From Lucinisca nassula (Eukaryota > Mollusca > Bivalvia > Lucinida > Lucinidae): a stretch of 64,000 bases of DNA. Where the stretch lies: the NCBI GenBank assembly GCA_963580285.1, contig CAUZLF010000709.1, forward strand, positions 1-64,000, in the 5' to 3' direction. Below, one piece after another: positions 40,521 through 50,687 of the stretch. The position numbers and the translations under genes are program-made. The notes below the pieces were generated by a model. The model saw nothing but the letters and a program-made list of their open reading frames with translations. It did not search any database and was not told where the DNA came from. How positions within the stretch are numbered: the stretch's first letter is position 1; each line of letters starts with the position of its first letter.

Positions 40521-41901
40521 TATCCCCACGCTTTTCGAAGATTTGATTGATTGATTTGATGTTTAACATCCCTGTCAACACTGTAAAGGTCATTTTAGAG
40601 ACGTTGCTTCCAATTTTCTGGGACTTTTACCCGACATTGAGATGATATGACATCTCAAGCCCTGTCGCCCAATGAAACCAATAGGTCTCCCTGCCCTACA
40701 TCGTAGTGTAGTTCATATTGTCCTTTGGGATCATTGATTCCATTGATGATTGTGGAATTTTGAAAATATTTGAGGGTCACTGATGAGGCCTAAATGGCTG
40801 AAACAGTCTGGCCCAGAAAACATTCACACTCCATATTTTCCAGTTCTGTGATGTATTCCTTTCTTCCAAAGGCTAACCCTTTCTAGAACATTTTTAGCAT
40901 GGACTGTCCGCCTCGCACCACGGATCCTGGACAGGCTTAGATCCTCTAAGCTGTTTACCAGTACTATTGTGCGGGCCGGATTCAGCTCTGCGTGGAAGCA
41001 TCATGCAGTCCATATATTTCTTCAAGCCCCTATGGGCGGGGGCCGACGCTTTTGGAAGAAAAAGTGGGGATATTGTAATGGTCTTCGTCGTCCGTCCATC
41101 TTACCGGATAACTCCTCCTAGATGGTTATAGATAGAAACTTAAAACTTTGGGAACTGATAGATCTTTAATCTGGGAGTGCACGACACTTTTGGAATTCTG
41201 GGAGTGCACGACACTTTCGGAATTTTGATCACACCCCTAAGGGTGGGCCAAGAGGGTGGGGCCCGTGGGGCGTCAAAAATAAAAATTTCCTGAACATGGT
41301 TGTGTAACATATCAAAGCGAACGGCATGAAGAGTAGAAAACATTACAACCAAAATTTGGCCACTTGGGTCAATTATGAGGTCACCAGAGGTCAAAAACTG
41401 ATTTTTACTCCCATACATTACTGTTACCGGATAACTCCTCCTAGACCGTTATAGATAGAAACTTGAAACTTTGTGAACTGATAGATCTTTGGTCTGGGGA
41501 GTGTATGACACTTTCGGAATTTTTATCACACCCTAGGGGTAGTAGGCCCAGGGAGTGGGGCCTCGTGGAGGGTCAAAAATCAAAATTTCCAGAACATGGT
41601 CATGTAACATATCAAAGCGAACGGCATGATAAGTAGAAAACATCACAACCACAATTTGACCCCTGGAGTCCATTTTGAGGTCACCAGAGGTCAAAAACTG
41701 ATTTTTTACCCCCATACATTACTGTTACCGGATAACTTCTCCTAGACCGTTATAGATAGAAACTTGAATCTTTGGGAACTGATACATCTTTGGTCTGGGA
41801 AATGTACAACACTTTTGGAATTTTGATCACACCCCTAGGGGTGGGGCCCGGAGGGAAGCCTTGGGATATGCGATGGCGTGCCATCGACTGCGCAATTCTA
41901 G
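40521..41901 (+). mobile_element. Helentron-like element, family C
   Basis: 5' end TATCCCCACGCTTTT with a hairpin to AAAGTGGGGATATT (interrupted by a SINE). Three tandem units of about 290 bp follow, sharing CGGATAACTCCTCCTAGA, GAACTGATAGATCTTT and ATATCAAAGCGAACGGCATG. The 3' end has the hairpin GATGGCGTGCCATC, 12 nt, then CTAG|T. Non-coding; open frames inside are by-products. Confidence 0.8.
40541..41045 (-). mobile_element. SINE family A inside the family C element, itself interrupted
   Basis: Flanked by the near-identical 13-mers ACGCTTTTCGAAG (40528-40540) and ACGCTTTTGGAAG (41046-41058). About 210 bp of foreign sequence (40687-40900: TCTCCCTGCCCTACATCGTA ... CTAGAACATTTT) splits the SINE between CCAATAGG and TAGCATGGAC. 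The inserted piece is unrecognised. Confidence 0.85.
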
Positions 41902-42272
41902 TTTTATTATTATTTTTTTAGCTCCCCTGAGCATGAAGTGCTCATGGTGAGATATTGTGATCAGTCGATGTCCGCCATGCATCATTCCTCTTCCATCGTC
42001 AACAATTTGCCCATACTCTTGCGCTAATTTAATTCAAACTTCATAGGAATATTGCTCATGTGACCCTCTACCAAAAATAACTATAATCATTCTGCTCTGA
42101 TGAAGAAGATGGCCGCCAGAGCTAAAAATAGAAAAAACCTCAACCATTTGTTTAAAATGGAAACTCAGGACTCCTAAACCCTTGGGCCAATTACAGTTAA
42201 ATTTCATAGGAATGTTGCCTTGGTGGCGGTCTATCACAGTATCGGTAGCTAAAATTGTTCCGCTTTAATGTT

Positions 42273-42513
42273 TTTGTTTGTTTGATTTTAGGTTTAACAT
42301 CCCCATCGACACTGTATAGGTCATTTTGGAGACATTGCTTTCCAATTTTGTGGGACTTTAACCCGACACTGAGATGAAATGATATCTCAAGCCCTGCTGC
42401 CCATTGAAACCATTAGGGTTAACCAGTACAGATGTGGGGTTGGTTTCAGCTCGGCGTGGAAGCATCATGCATCCCATCTATTTCTTAACCAAGCCCCGAT
42501 GGGTGGGGGCGGT
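42273..42513 (-). mobile_element. SINE family A copy with internal deletion
   Basis: TTTTTGTTTGTTTGATTTTAGG to AAGCCCCGATGGGTGGGGGC. The segment between CATTAGGGTT and AACCAGTACAG is deleted. Confidence 0.85.
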
Positions 42514-42683
42514 CCACATTAATGAAGATGATTGCCAGAGCTAAAAAATAGAAAACAATTTAAAAGAGCCACCCATACCCCTAGACTAATTTGATTCAAA
42601 CTTATGTTTATAAAGGAATGTTTTACAGGTGACCTTCTACCAAAATTGCTAAAATTGTTCCACTCCGATGAATAAGATGGCTG

Positions 42684-42985
42684 TCTTTGTTTGTTTTGTT
42701 TGATTTGAGGTTTAACGTCCCGGTCAGCATGGTAAAAGTCATTTTGGAGACGTTGCTTCCAATTTTGTGGGACTTTTACCCGACATTGAGATGAAATGAC
42801 ATCTCAAGCCCTGCCGCCCATGAAACCAATAGGGTTTATAGCATGGACGACACTCGCACCGCTTTGCCTGGGCAGACTTAGTTCCTCTAAGTTCCGTTTA
42901 CCAGTACTTGTGTGAGGATCAGTTTCAGGATGGAAGCATCATGCACCCCATCTATTTCTACTTCAAGCCCCGATGGGCGAGGCGG
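42684..42985 (-). mobile_element. SINE family A copy, near full length
   Basis: TTTGTTTGTTTTGTTTGATT to CAAGCCCCGATGGGCGAGGC, with only small indels. Confidence 0.9.
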
Positions 42986-43557
42986 AGATAAAGTTAGAAA
43001 AATCATTTGGAAACTACTAAATGTTGGGGCCAGTTTTGTGTATACCTAGTTGACTGCCTACCAAAATAGCTGAAATAGTTCCACCCTGATGAACTAGATG
43101 GCTGCCAGATAAAAAAAAACTAGAGAAATGTTTAAAGACAACTCCTATACCCCTGGAAAAGTTTTCATTGGTATTTTGCTGAGGTGACCCCCTATCAAAA
43201 TAGCTTAAACATTTCCACTCTGATGAGAAAAATTTGTTGTCAGCATGGTCAGAGAGCTCTTGAAATATACAAATGTCAGCAGATTGCTTTAAATAAAAAC
43301 TGCTCCTCAGGTGAGCAATACAAGGCCATCTTGGCCCTCTTGTTAAGTATATTTCTGCAGTATACCAGTATGTACCTAAATGTAATAAATTTCCGATTTG
43401 GAAATCCCACTGATATTTATTCTCAAAGCCACAGACACACTTCAGATTACTGTTACGGCATGTTTTCTATGTAACATATTCTGTGAACCAAATTTGGACA
43501 ACTTTGTTACCATTGGCATGACTCACTGAAATAAGACAATTTTACTTTTATTTTCAG

Positions 43558-43805
43558 TTAATATATCCAGTAAATATGCCAGTCGTAAAAAACGTTTGGC
43601 AGAATCATGGGAGGCACTACGAACCAAACTGCTAGATATAAGAAAAGAAGAATTTTCTCCGGCCACATTCATTTGTCAGAAGTGTGGGAGAACCGAGGAA
43701 GAAATAATAAGATGTCTGGATTGCAGTAACACTGCCTACTACTGCAAGCAGTGCAGCATGGAGGTTCATCAGACTGTGTTGTTCCATGTGCCTAATGTAT
43801 GGAAG
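43558..43805 (+). CDS. KDZ-like gene, CxC-finger exon
   Basis: Acceptor TTTTATTTTCAG; first codon completed with the preceding exon (Val). It encodes WEALRTKLLDIRKEEFSPAT, then the Cys/His cluster CQKCG ... CLDC ... YYCKQCSMEVHQ ... FHVPNVW, the B-box-like CxC module found before KDZ transposase cores. Donor TGGAAG|GTAAAT, phase 0. Confidence 0.85.
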
Positions 43806-43827
43806 GTAAATTGAAACAGTCAAACTG

Positions 43828-44366
43828 TAGTACAGGGTTCAACATTAACTTTTTAAATAACTGGACCTGGTGGTCTGGGAATGCACTGGCCCTGATCTAA
43901 GTTCAACTGGACCTAAAATCATACTAAAGAGATACATTAGATGGTTACGTATTTCTGTTACCTAAAAAGTCGTAAAAATTCTGACACCTTGCGTAATTTC
44001 TGTAATTCTCCTAAAAGTTTAACAAATATGTTTCATGATCCAGCAAGGCATCCAAAAGGTGCAGATGGAATGGCAAACAGTGTGGACTCTGATCATACTG
44101 CTCCTTCAGGAGCAGTCTGATCTGGGTCTGCACTGTTTGCTCAGGCCTGTCAGTCTCAACACTTTGGATCATTACAGTATTATTGATTTACATAGAAAGT
44201 GAAACAACTGACAGCAGCCCCCTTTTTACGGTACCGGTAAATGAGTTCTAAAACATGGATTTTAATATAAACTGTGGTGCCAGATTTTCAGCTGGACCAT
44301 TCGGACCAGCCAGCCACTGAACCAGCTTTGTCCATTGGTCTTGGGTTAATGTTGAACCCTGTAGTA
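43828..44366. mobile_element. 529-bp TIR element with TAGTA target duplication
   Basis: Inverted ends CAGGGTTCAACATTAA (43833) and TTAATGTTGAACCCTG (to 44361), bordered by TAGTA on both sides. It holds a TTAA-MITE-type hairpin (44072-44145). The CAGGG end recalls hAT and related superfamilies, but a 5-bp duplication is unusual, so the class is open. Confidence 0.65.
44072..44145. repeat. palindrome of the TTAA-MITE core type
   Basis: GGCAAACAGTGTGGACTCTG ... CTGGGTCTGCACTGTTTGCT around GCTCCTTCAGGAGC. Confidence 0.8.
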
Positions 44367-44391
44367 ATCATAAGAAATTGGTTGGCCCTCA

Positions 44392-44640
44392 CCCATTGGG
44401 GCTTGGAAGAAATAGATTGGCTGCATGTACTTCCATGCAGAGCTGAAACCGACTGTACACGAGTACTGATAAACCGCTTAGAGGATCTAAGCCTGCCCAG
44501 GCAAAGCGGTGTGAGTCAGCCCGTCCATGCTTATAAACCTTAATGGTTTCATTGGGCGACAGGGCTTGAGATGTCATTCAAACTCTATCTCGGGTCAAAG
44601 TCCCACAAAATTGGGAAATGAGGTACTTTAAGAAGATAAA
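44392..44640 (+). mobile_element. SINE family A copy, 3' truncated
   Basis: CCCATTGGGGCTTGGAAGAA to CAAAGTCCCACAAAATTGGG. The GTTAAAC tail is missing. Confidence 0.85.
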
Positions 44641-45116
44641 GAACAAAACAAAAAAAAACTCAGATTTGACTTTGTGATGATGGAAGATTGCCTAAGGATG
44701 ATACATTGTGTTGTAAATATTGTATGAGAGCACATATAGTTATACTTTTTGGGAATAAATAACATCAGGACATCCATGTCAGCCACACATTTTTCTGATG
44801 AACAGTTATCAGATTTCAAGGTGATAACATTTCAGATCCAAATCATTTAAATCCCTCTGATGTCTCAACTACCTGTAAGGGAATATTTGCTGCTATGAAT
44901 ATTTTTTATGTCATATTTGGGGCAGTAAAATACCTTTCTAGTGCTTTGGTAACATTTCTCTGAAGAACTATCAATATGTCAATTATTTTGGCTCATCTTA
45001 GCACAGGTTGCCAGTGACCCTTTATTTAATTACATTAGCTCCATAAGCCATGCAGGGCCACTCTGGTTCATTTTTCTTCATTTTAGTGTAAGGCCCTGTC
45101 ACATTTTGCCGCGTTT
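44641..45116. other. intron sequence, no feature recognised
   Basis: Unique AT-rich intron DNA. Confidence 0.4.
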
Positions 45117-45276
45117 CCACTGGGACTTTTACCCGACATGGGTTGAAATGACATATCAATCCCTGTCACCCAATGAAACCAATAGGGTTAATAAGCATGG
45201 ATGGTCTGTCTCGCACCCCTTTGCTTGGGCAAGCTTAGATCCCCTCAGCGGTTTACCAGTACTCGTGTGCAATCAG
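45117..45276 (-). mobile_element. SINE family A fragment
   Basis: CCACTGGGACTTTTACCCGA to GTTTACCAGTACTCGTGTGC, truncated at both ends. Confidence 0.8.
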
Positions 45277-45436
45277 AAGCAAGACCACCGCCATCACCGC
45301 ATGCAGGAGACAGTCCACCGCCATTACCTTATCAACCCCGGGATGAACCACCTCAGAAGTAGGTTTTTAGGGACAGTACTCAATCAAACTCTGCGTCCCC
45401 CAGTCTGCTCTAGCCACTGTTTATACAAGAGGGTGG

Positions 45437-45735
45437 ACCCCTGCCCATCGGGACTGTAAGAAATAGATGGGCTGCCTGATTCTTCCATGCAGAGCTGAAA
45501 CGGACCTCACACGAGTACTGGTTAACCACTTAGAGGATCTAAGCCTGCCCAGGCAAAGCGGTGCGAGACTGACCGTCCATGCTTATACATGTAAACTCTA
45601 TCGGTTTCATTGGGCGACAGGGCTTGAGATGTCATTTCTCAGTGTCGGGTAAAAGTCCCACAAAATTGGAAGCAACGTCTCCAAAATGACCTCTACTGTG
45701 TTGACAGGGACGTTAAACCTCAAGTCAATCAATTA
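45437..45735 (+). mobile_element. SINE family A copy, near full length
   Basis: TGCCCATCGGGACTGTAAGA to GACGTTAAACCTCAAGTCAA, then CAATTA. Confidence 0.9.
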
Positions 45736-46151
45736 TACAAGCGGAGGTTATATGGCATTGTATCAGACCTCTGTGCGCCTCTGCCTAGCTCCTGTAGCGT
45801 TGTAGGAGACCTTACTGCGCTGCTATGGCAACCTTATGGCGACCTCCCTGCGGTCTTAACAGAACGCTGAGCGACGGCATTTGTTGTGAGCATGCTCAAA
45901 ATGAGTGCCATCGCTTGGTGTTGTATGTGATCCCAACCAACGTGCCTACTGACGATGCCACTGCATTGAAAGGGCAATGATTGCGATCATACTGCGCTCA
46001 CCTCACCGTTCTGCATTTTTCTTGGATGTCGTTGTGAAAACCCGGTCCTGGTGTGACGGTTTTACCCTGTGGATATGATCCGCTGTATTTCAGCTGATCT
46101 TCAACTTGAATATGTTAGCAAATCTTAGTGAAACGGGTCTCTCTCCAATTA
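45736..46151. other. intron sequence, no feature recognised
   Basis: Slightly GC-richer unique sequence without motif or frame support. Confidence 0.4.
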
Positions 46152-46362
46152 TTAACCCTTATCTTGCTGTTCAAAACAACCCCTATCTTTGCAAACAGTG
46201 TAGATCTAGATCAGATGGCTTCTGAAGCCATCTGATCAGGATCTGCACTGTTTGACATTCAATTTATGAATTTGTAGCAAATAAATTACATCAAGTAATT
46301 TGATTGGTTGATAAACAGAAATGGGTGTGGCTTGCATGAATATTCAGCAAGAGAAGGGTTAA
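46152..46362. mobile_element. TTAA-flanked palindromic MITE, copy 2
   Basis: TTAA at both ends, CCCTTATCTTGCTG opening, TTCAGCAAGAGAAGGG closing. Same internal order as 22667-22879 but inverted, confirming the element limits at about 203-205 bp. Confidence 0.8.
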
Positions 46363-46445
46363 GACATTATTGTAACAGCTGAGCCTTTAGACTTTAGATA
46401 AATAATCCTATCATAATTGAAAGATTGATCCTTTTTTTCCTCCAG

Positions 46446-46554
46446 GGAAAAATGTTTGTCCCACTGACGAAGAGGGATATAACAACAATGAGAAGATTAG
46501 ACCATGAGTGTGACAGTTGTTACCTGAGAGAGCTGTGTGTTGTAGACCTCAATG
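46446..46554 (+). CDS. KDZ-like gene, third coding exon
   Basis: Acceptor TTTTTTTCCTCCAG, phase 0 in; encodes GKMFVPLTKRDITTMRRLDH then ECDSCYLRELCVVDLN; donor AATG|GTATAA, phase 1 out. The CxxC keeps the Cys-rich character of KDZ N-terminal regions. Confidence 0.8.
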
Positions 46555-46609
46555 GTATAAATACTTACAATCAGTAGAAAAAACAATGCATATATGTTAA
46601 ATATAGAGG

Positions 46610-47360
46610 AAGTTATCTTCATGTATTATTGAATATATATAAACGAGTTGAAAAAAGGTAAATTTTTTTGAGTCTTTTCGAAATGTTTTATTATGTCCGT
46701 CCATCCTTTCTTTTGACCGTCCATCCGAAACTTAAACGCAGTCAATAACTTACTTATTTCTGGATGGATTTTAAAATTACTTTGTAGAAATGTTAACCAT
46801 CATAAGACAATGTGTCAGGTGCAAAACCAAGGAACGTACCTTTAAGGTAAAGGTCATACTTAGAGGTCAAAGGTCAAAAAAGGGTTTGAAACTTAAACAT
46901 GGTCAATAACTTTCTTATGTCTGGATGAATTTTGAAATTACCTGGCAGAAATCATAACCATAATAAGACGATGAGTTGTGCCCAAAACCCATATCCATAC
47001 CTCCAAGGTCAAGGTCATACTTAGAGGTCAAAAGTAAAAATAAAAGTGTCCAAACTTAAACATGGACAACAACTTTCTTATTTCTAAATGGATTTTGAAA
47101 TTACCAGGCAGAAATGTTAGCCATTAGGAGACAATCTTCCTCACAAAAAACCAAAGTCCTTACCTCAAAGGTCAAGGTCATACTTAAAGGTCAAAGGTAT
47201 AGAATAGGTTGTTTTTTTTCTTGTGTCCACTCAATATCTTTGTTGTTCATGGATGGATTTTTCAGGCGGGGGCATCAGTGTCCTATGGATGCATTTCTAG
47301 TCTCTTTTTTTTTTCCTCAACTCTTTTAATAAATTTGAAAATACATCAGCACGAATGCAA
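46610..47360. mobile_element. palindromic MITE interrupted by a Helentron-like element
   Basis: TCATGTATTATTGAATATAT ... GAGTTGAAAAAAGG (46619-46660) and CCTCAACTCTTTTAATAAAT ... ATACATCAGCACGAAT (47315-47357) are the two arms of a palindrome seen intact at 49548-49672. Between them lies a Helentron-like array of TGGATTTT(G/A)AAATTAC units ending GGCGGGGGCATCAGTGTCCT, then CTAG|T at 47297-47301. Confidence 0.65.
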
Positions 47361-47788
47361 GCTTCTATGTATCATATGACATTCGGAAGCATTTTATTCA
47401 CGATATGTTTGCAAAATGTCATATTAATTAATATTATTATTTTTAATATTATGGATTATGGAATTTGTTTCATCATCATGGCTTTATTACATTCTCAGAC
47501 TTGACGTCATTTGATAAAATTAATATTTTCTCAAATGAAAGATCATGATAGCATTTTACATGAAAAATAAAAATTCATTGTTATTTTCTCTTTGGAGAGT
47601 CAGCATTACTTATCAGCTGTGTCAGAATCATCAAGGCATCTAACTTTTGAATAGATTAATTAATTTGTTAAATTTATACCACAAGGGAAAAACCGGCAAA
47701 GAAAATTTTAGACAATGCAGTTGAGTTTGATAAAAACAAATTTTGTTTGTAATTTATGTAAACTTGCAAGGTCACCTTTCTTTTATAG

Positions 47789-48015
47789 GTAATCAGCATA
47801 AAGCCAACTTCAGGTTTTGTCCGTGTGAAAAGGAGGCGCTCACTGTGCTTCGTTATGGTTTTTGGCCAGCCACTCCAGAACAGCCAGTAGTTGCCTTCCA
47901 CCTAGATTTTATGGAGTTGGTAACAGTCTTGCAAATTGAGAGCCAACTTTCTGTGAAATCTTTTTGTGAGGCTTTAGATTACATGAGACATTTTAGGATT
48001 GCTGATGTGAAGAAG
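47789..48015 (+). CDS. KDZ-like gene, fourth coding exon
   Basis: Acceptor CTTTCTTTTATAG; encodes GNQHKANFRFCPCEKEALTV, LRYGFWPATPEQPVVAFHLD and LSVKSFCEALDYMRHFRIAD; donor AAGAAG|GTATGT, phase 0. This matches the conserved segment before the KDZ catalytic core (CxCE, GLWP-like, xFxEAL). Confidence 0.9.
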
Positions 48016-48056
48016 GTATGTATAACTTTACAGCTGATGCTTTAAATTCATTTTTT

Positions 48057-48860
48057 ATGCCCCCGCCATTCGAAGAATGGTGGAAAGGGCATATAGCGTT
48101 GCCCCTGTCCGTTCGTCCGTCCGTCCGAAACTTAAACGCAGTCAATAACTTCCTTATTTTTTGATGGATTTTAAAATTACTCGGCAGAAATGTTAGCCAT
48201 CATGAGACGACGTGTCACGTGCAAAACCCAGGTATGTACCTCCAAGGTCAAGGTCATACTTAGAGGTCAAAGGTCAAAAAAAGGGTCCGAAACTTAAACG
48301 CAGTCAATTTCTTTCTTATTTCTGGATGGATTTTGAAATTACTTTGGAGAAATGTTAACCATCATGAGTCGATGTGTCACCTGCAAAATCCAGGTCCGTA
48401 CCTCCAAGGTCAAGGTCATACTTGGATGTCAAAGGTCAAAAAAGGGTCCGAAACTTAAATGCAGTCAATAACTTTCTTATTTCTGGATGGATTTTGAAAA
48501 TACTTTGTAGAAATGTTAACCATCATCAGTCGATGTGTCAGATGCAAAATCCAGGTCCGTACCTCCAAGGTCAAGGTCATACTTGGAGGTCAAAGGTCCA
48601 AAAAGGGTCCGAAACTTAAACGCAGCCAATAACTTACTTATTTTTGGATGGATTTTGAAATTATTTTGAAGTAATGTTAACCATCATGAGACAATGTGTC
48701 ACGTGCAAACCCAGATCCGTACCTCCAAGGTCATACTTGGAGGTCAAATGGCATAAAAAGGGTCCAAAACTTAAACACTGTCAATAACTTTCTATGGATG
48801 AATACGAACATAGACATATTTTCGGGCGGGGGCATCTGTGTCCTATGGACGCATTTCTAG
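48057..48860 (+). mobile_element. Helentron-like element, family G
   Basis: Opens ATGCCCCCGCCATTCGAAGAATGG; near the end the inverse GGCGGGGGCAT occurs, followed by the hairpin GTGTCCTATGGACGC and CTAG|T (48857-48861). Five tandem units of about 125 bp share GGTCAAGGTCATACTT and GGTCCGAAACTTAAACGCAG. Confidence 0.85.
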
Positions 48861-49179
48861 TTTTCATATGGATTTGTGCCTGATAAGATAATTACACCAT
48901 TAATGTAATTAAAATCTAAAATCTACTGGTGGATTGAATTAAAGCATATTAGTTAAGATATGCCGTATAACATTACACATACCAGGTCCTTAACGACGTC
49001 ATGTTTGCAAATAGCATATCATTAACATTTTTGTAAACAAAATCACGATTAAAATGCTTTTTAAATGTCATATGATAAAAAGAATCTTGCAGTTATGCTC
49101 GTGTATTATTAATTTTGTTTAAACGGATATATTGGTCCTCTTACCCTCTTATTTTATCCATTCTTATGGCAGCACTATT
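48861..49179. other. intron sequence with a palindrome-family fragment
   Basis: GTCATATGATAAAAAGAATCTTGC and GTGTATTATTAATTTTGTTTAAAC (49065-49125) resemble 49515-49575. Otherwise unrecognised. Confidence 0.4.
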
Positions 49180-49285
49180 AAAGTGAGCATTGAGCTGCCT
49201 GTCGCAACCAGACACCGTCGTGATATGACTGAAAAATTGTTGAAAGTGGCGTTAAACCCGAATTCACACACACACAAACACACAC
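49180..49285 (+). mobile_element. tRNA-derived SINE (family B), 3' end only
   Basis: GAGCATTGAGCTGCCTGTCG, CAGACACCGTCGTGATATGA and GTTGAAAGTGGCGTTAAACC then (CA)n: the tail of the SINE at 29136-29490. Confidence 0.85.
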
Positions 49286-49287
49286 TC

Positions 49288-49371
49288 ACTCGTGTTCTAA
49301 GGCTTTTGTGTAAAAAACTTGTTCGCTATCGCTGGCTTGTTTTTTACTTGGAAGCCTTAGAACACTTGTGA
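49288..49371. repeat. 84-bp hairpin
   Basis: GTGTTCTAAGGCTTTTGTGT with AAAAAAC pairs with GTTTTTTACTTGGAAGCCTT then AGAACAC. Possibly a small MITE. Confidence 0.7.
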
Positions 49372-49499
49372 ATTATTTCACCGTAACCGATCAAAACAAC
49401 CAAATAAACTCTGTGTTAGATAAGCCCCATAAGTTACATGTACGACATCATTTTCCTTGTCACATTTACTAATATTGACATTTTTGGAAAACAGTTGTG

Positions 49500-49675
49500 A
49501 ATAAAATGCGTTTTAAATGTCATATGATAAATAGAATCTTGCATTCGTGCTCATGTATTATTGAATTCATTAAACTTGTTGAAGAAAAGGGATAAAATGT
49601 TTGGCCAAACCTCACAGTCTATCCCTTTTCCTCAACTTGTTCAATAAATTCAATAATACATGAACACTCATCTAA
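49500..49675. repeat. palindromic MITE-like repeat
   Basis: CATGTATTATTGAATTCATT ... GTTGAAGAAAAGGGATAAA and TATCCCTTTTCCTCAACTTG ... GAATTCAATAATACATGAAC-type mirror arms around 49608. An interrupted relative is at 46610-47360. Confidence 0.75.
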
Positions 49676-50287
49676 GATCCTCTGTTTATTGTTTAAATAG
49701 AACAAGGCAACATTTCAATTACATTACATGCACAGTTGTCTCTCAGATAACAGGTGATAGAATGCTATAGGTGATAGTACAGTGTGTTGTGTATGTGCAA
49801 CTCCTACAGTATTAAATGCAGCACAGTTCATTCATTTAACGTGCATAACGAAACAGGATTCTTATCCAGCCCCTTATTGCAAAATTATGTCTCTTAGAAT
49901 GACTTGGAGGGGGTTAAATAGTACTGTCTGTCTCCGCAACTTATTTGATGCAGGGCATTGAAAGTTGCATCACACATGTATTGAACATGTCCAAAAAGGG
50001 AATTTGATTCTGATCAAGCCCCTTTGGCGGAATTATATACTCCCCATTGAATGACTTAAATATGTTGTGCCATATGTTTCTTGGAGAATGTTGCAGTTTC
50101 TAGTTTAACTATTTAAGTTAGATCGGGCCTATCTACTGCCTGTGTGAAACAAATTACTCATCTTGTGAGGCATATAGTGGGGGCATTGGTGATTGTCCAG
50201 TTTTACTAAGAAACCTTACTAGATTGAACACTTACGAATTATTTCATGTTAATCAGTGAAAACAAACAAATATTCTTTCATTGCCAG
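49676..50287. other. intron sequence, no feature recognised
   Basis: Unique AT-rich intron DNA up to the acceptor CATTGCCAG. Confidence 0.4.
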
Positions 50288-50416
50288 GTGAAAGACATTT
50301 ACAGAACTGTTGTGGGTGATAGCCATAATGAGTATCGATTTCACAGAACAATGATGAAAAGTGGCAAACATCTTGATTGTGGAATAGATTGTGGCTCCTG
50401 TCCAGCATGTAGTAAG
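50288..50416 (+). CDS. KDZ-like gene, fifth coding exon
   Basis: 43 codons, phase 0 in and out; encodes VKDIYRTVVGDSHNEYRFHR, then HLDCGIDCGSCPACSK. The YR...EYRxxR and CPAC motifs directly precede the first catalytic Asp in KDZ proteins. Confidence 0.88.
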
Positions 50417-50687
50417 GTTAGTAGCTTAAAATTCCAGCATACACTATGTTGACAATTTTTTTTTTACAAGAGAATATTTTACTTGTAACCTTAATGGAAA
50501 GTAGAGGATCTTACACAAGTGGTCATTTCATATGATATTTATTAAACGAACCTTTGGCAAGTTTAAAAAATTTCACATGAAGTGACCTTGTATCTAGGAC
50601 ACATTTGAAATTTGTTATATACCTTTCCATTATATTAACAAGTTATAATCACAATTTGTTATACATCAGCCAGCTATGTTGTTTTTT

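Larger units (their letters stand above)
41919..43342 (+). mobile_element. Helentron-like element, family S
   Basis: 5' end AGCTCCCCTGAGCATGAAGT, 3' end CTCAGGTGAGCAATACAAGG, then an imperfect AAGGCCATCTTGGCC hairpin and CTTG|T. The subterminal GCTC(C/A)CCTGAG and CTCAGGTGAGC are an inverted pair. Units of about 190 bp share CAAACTTCATAGGAATATTG, AATAACTATAATCATTCTGC and AAGATGGC. Two SINE A copies have inserted inside. Confidence 0.75.

Noticed and set aside
41140..41715. Minus-strand frames with similar protein sequences
   Set aside because: They are successive units of the non-coding family C element.
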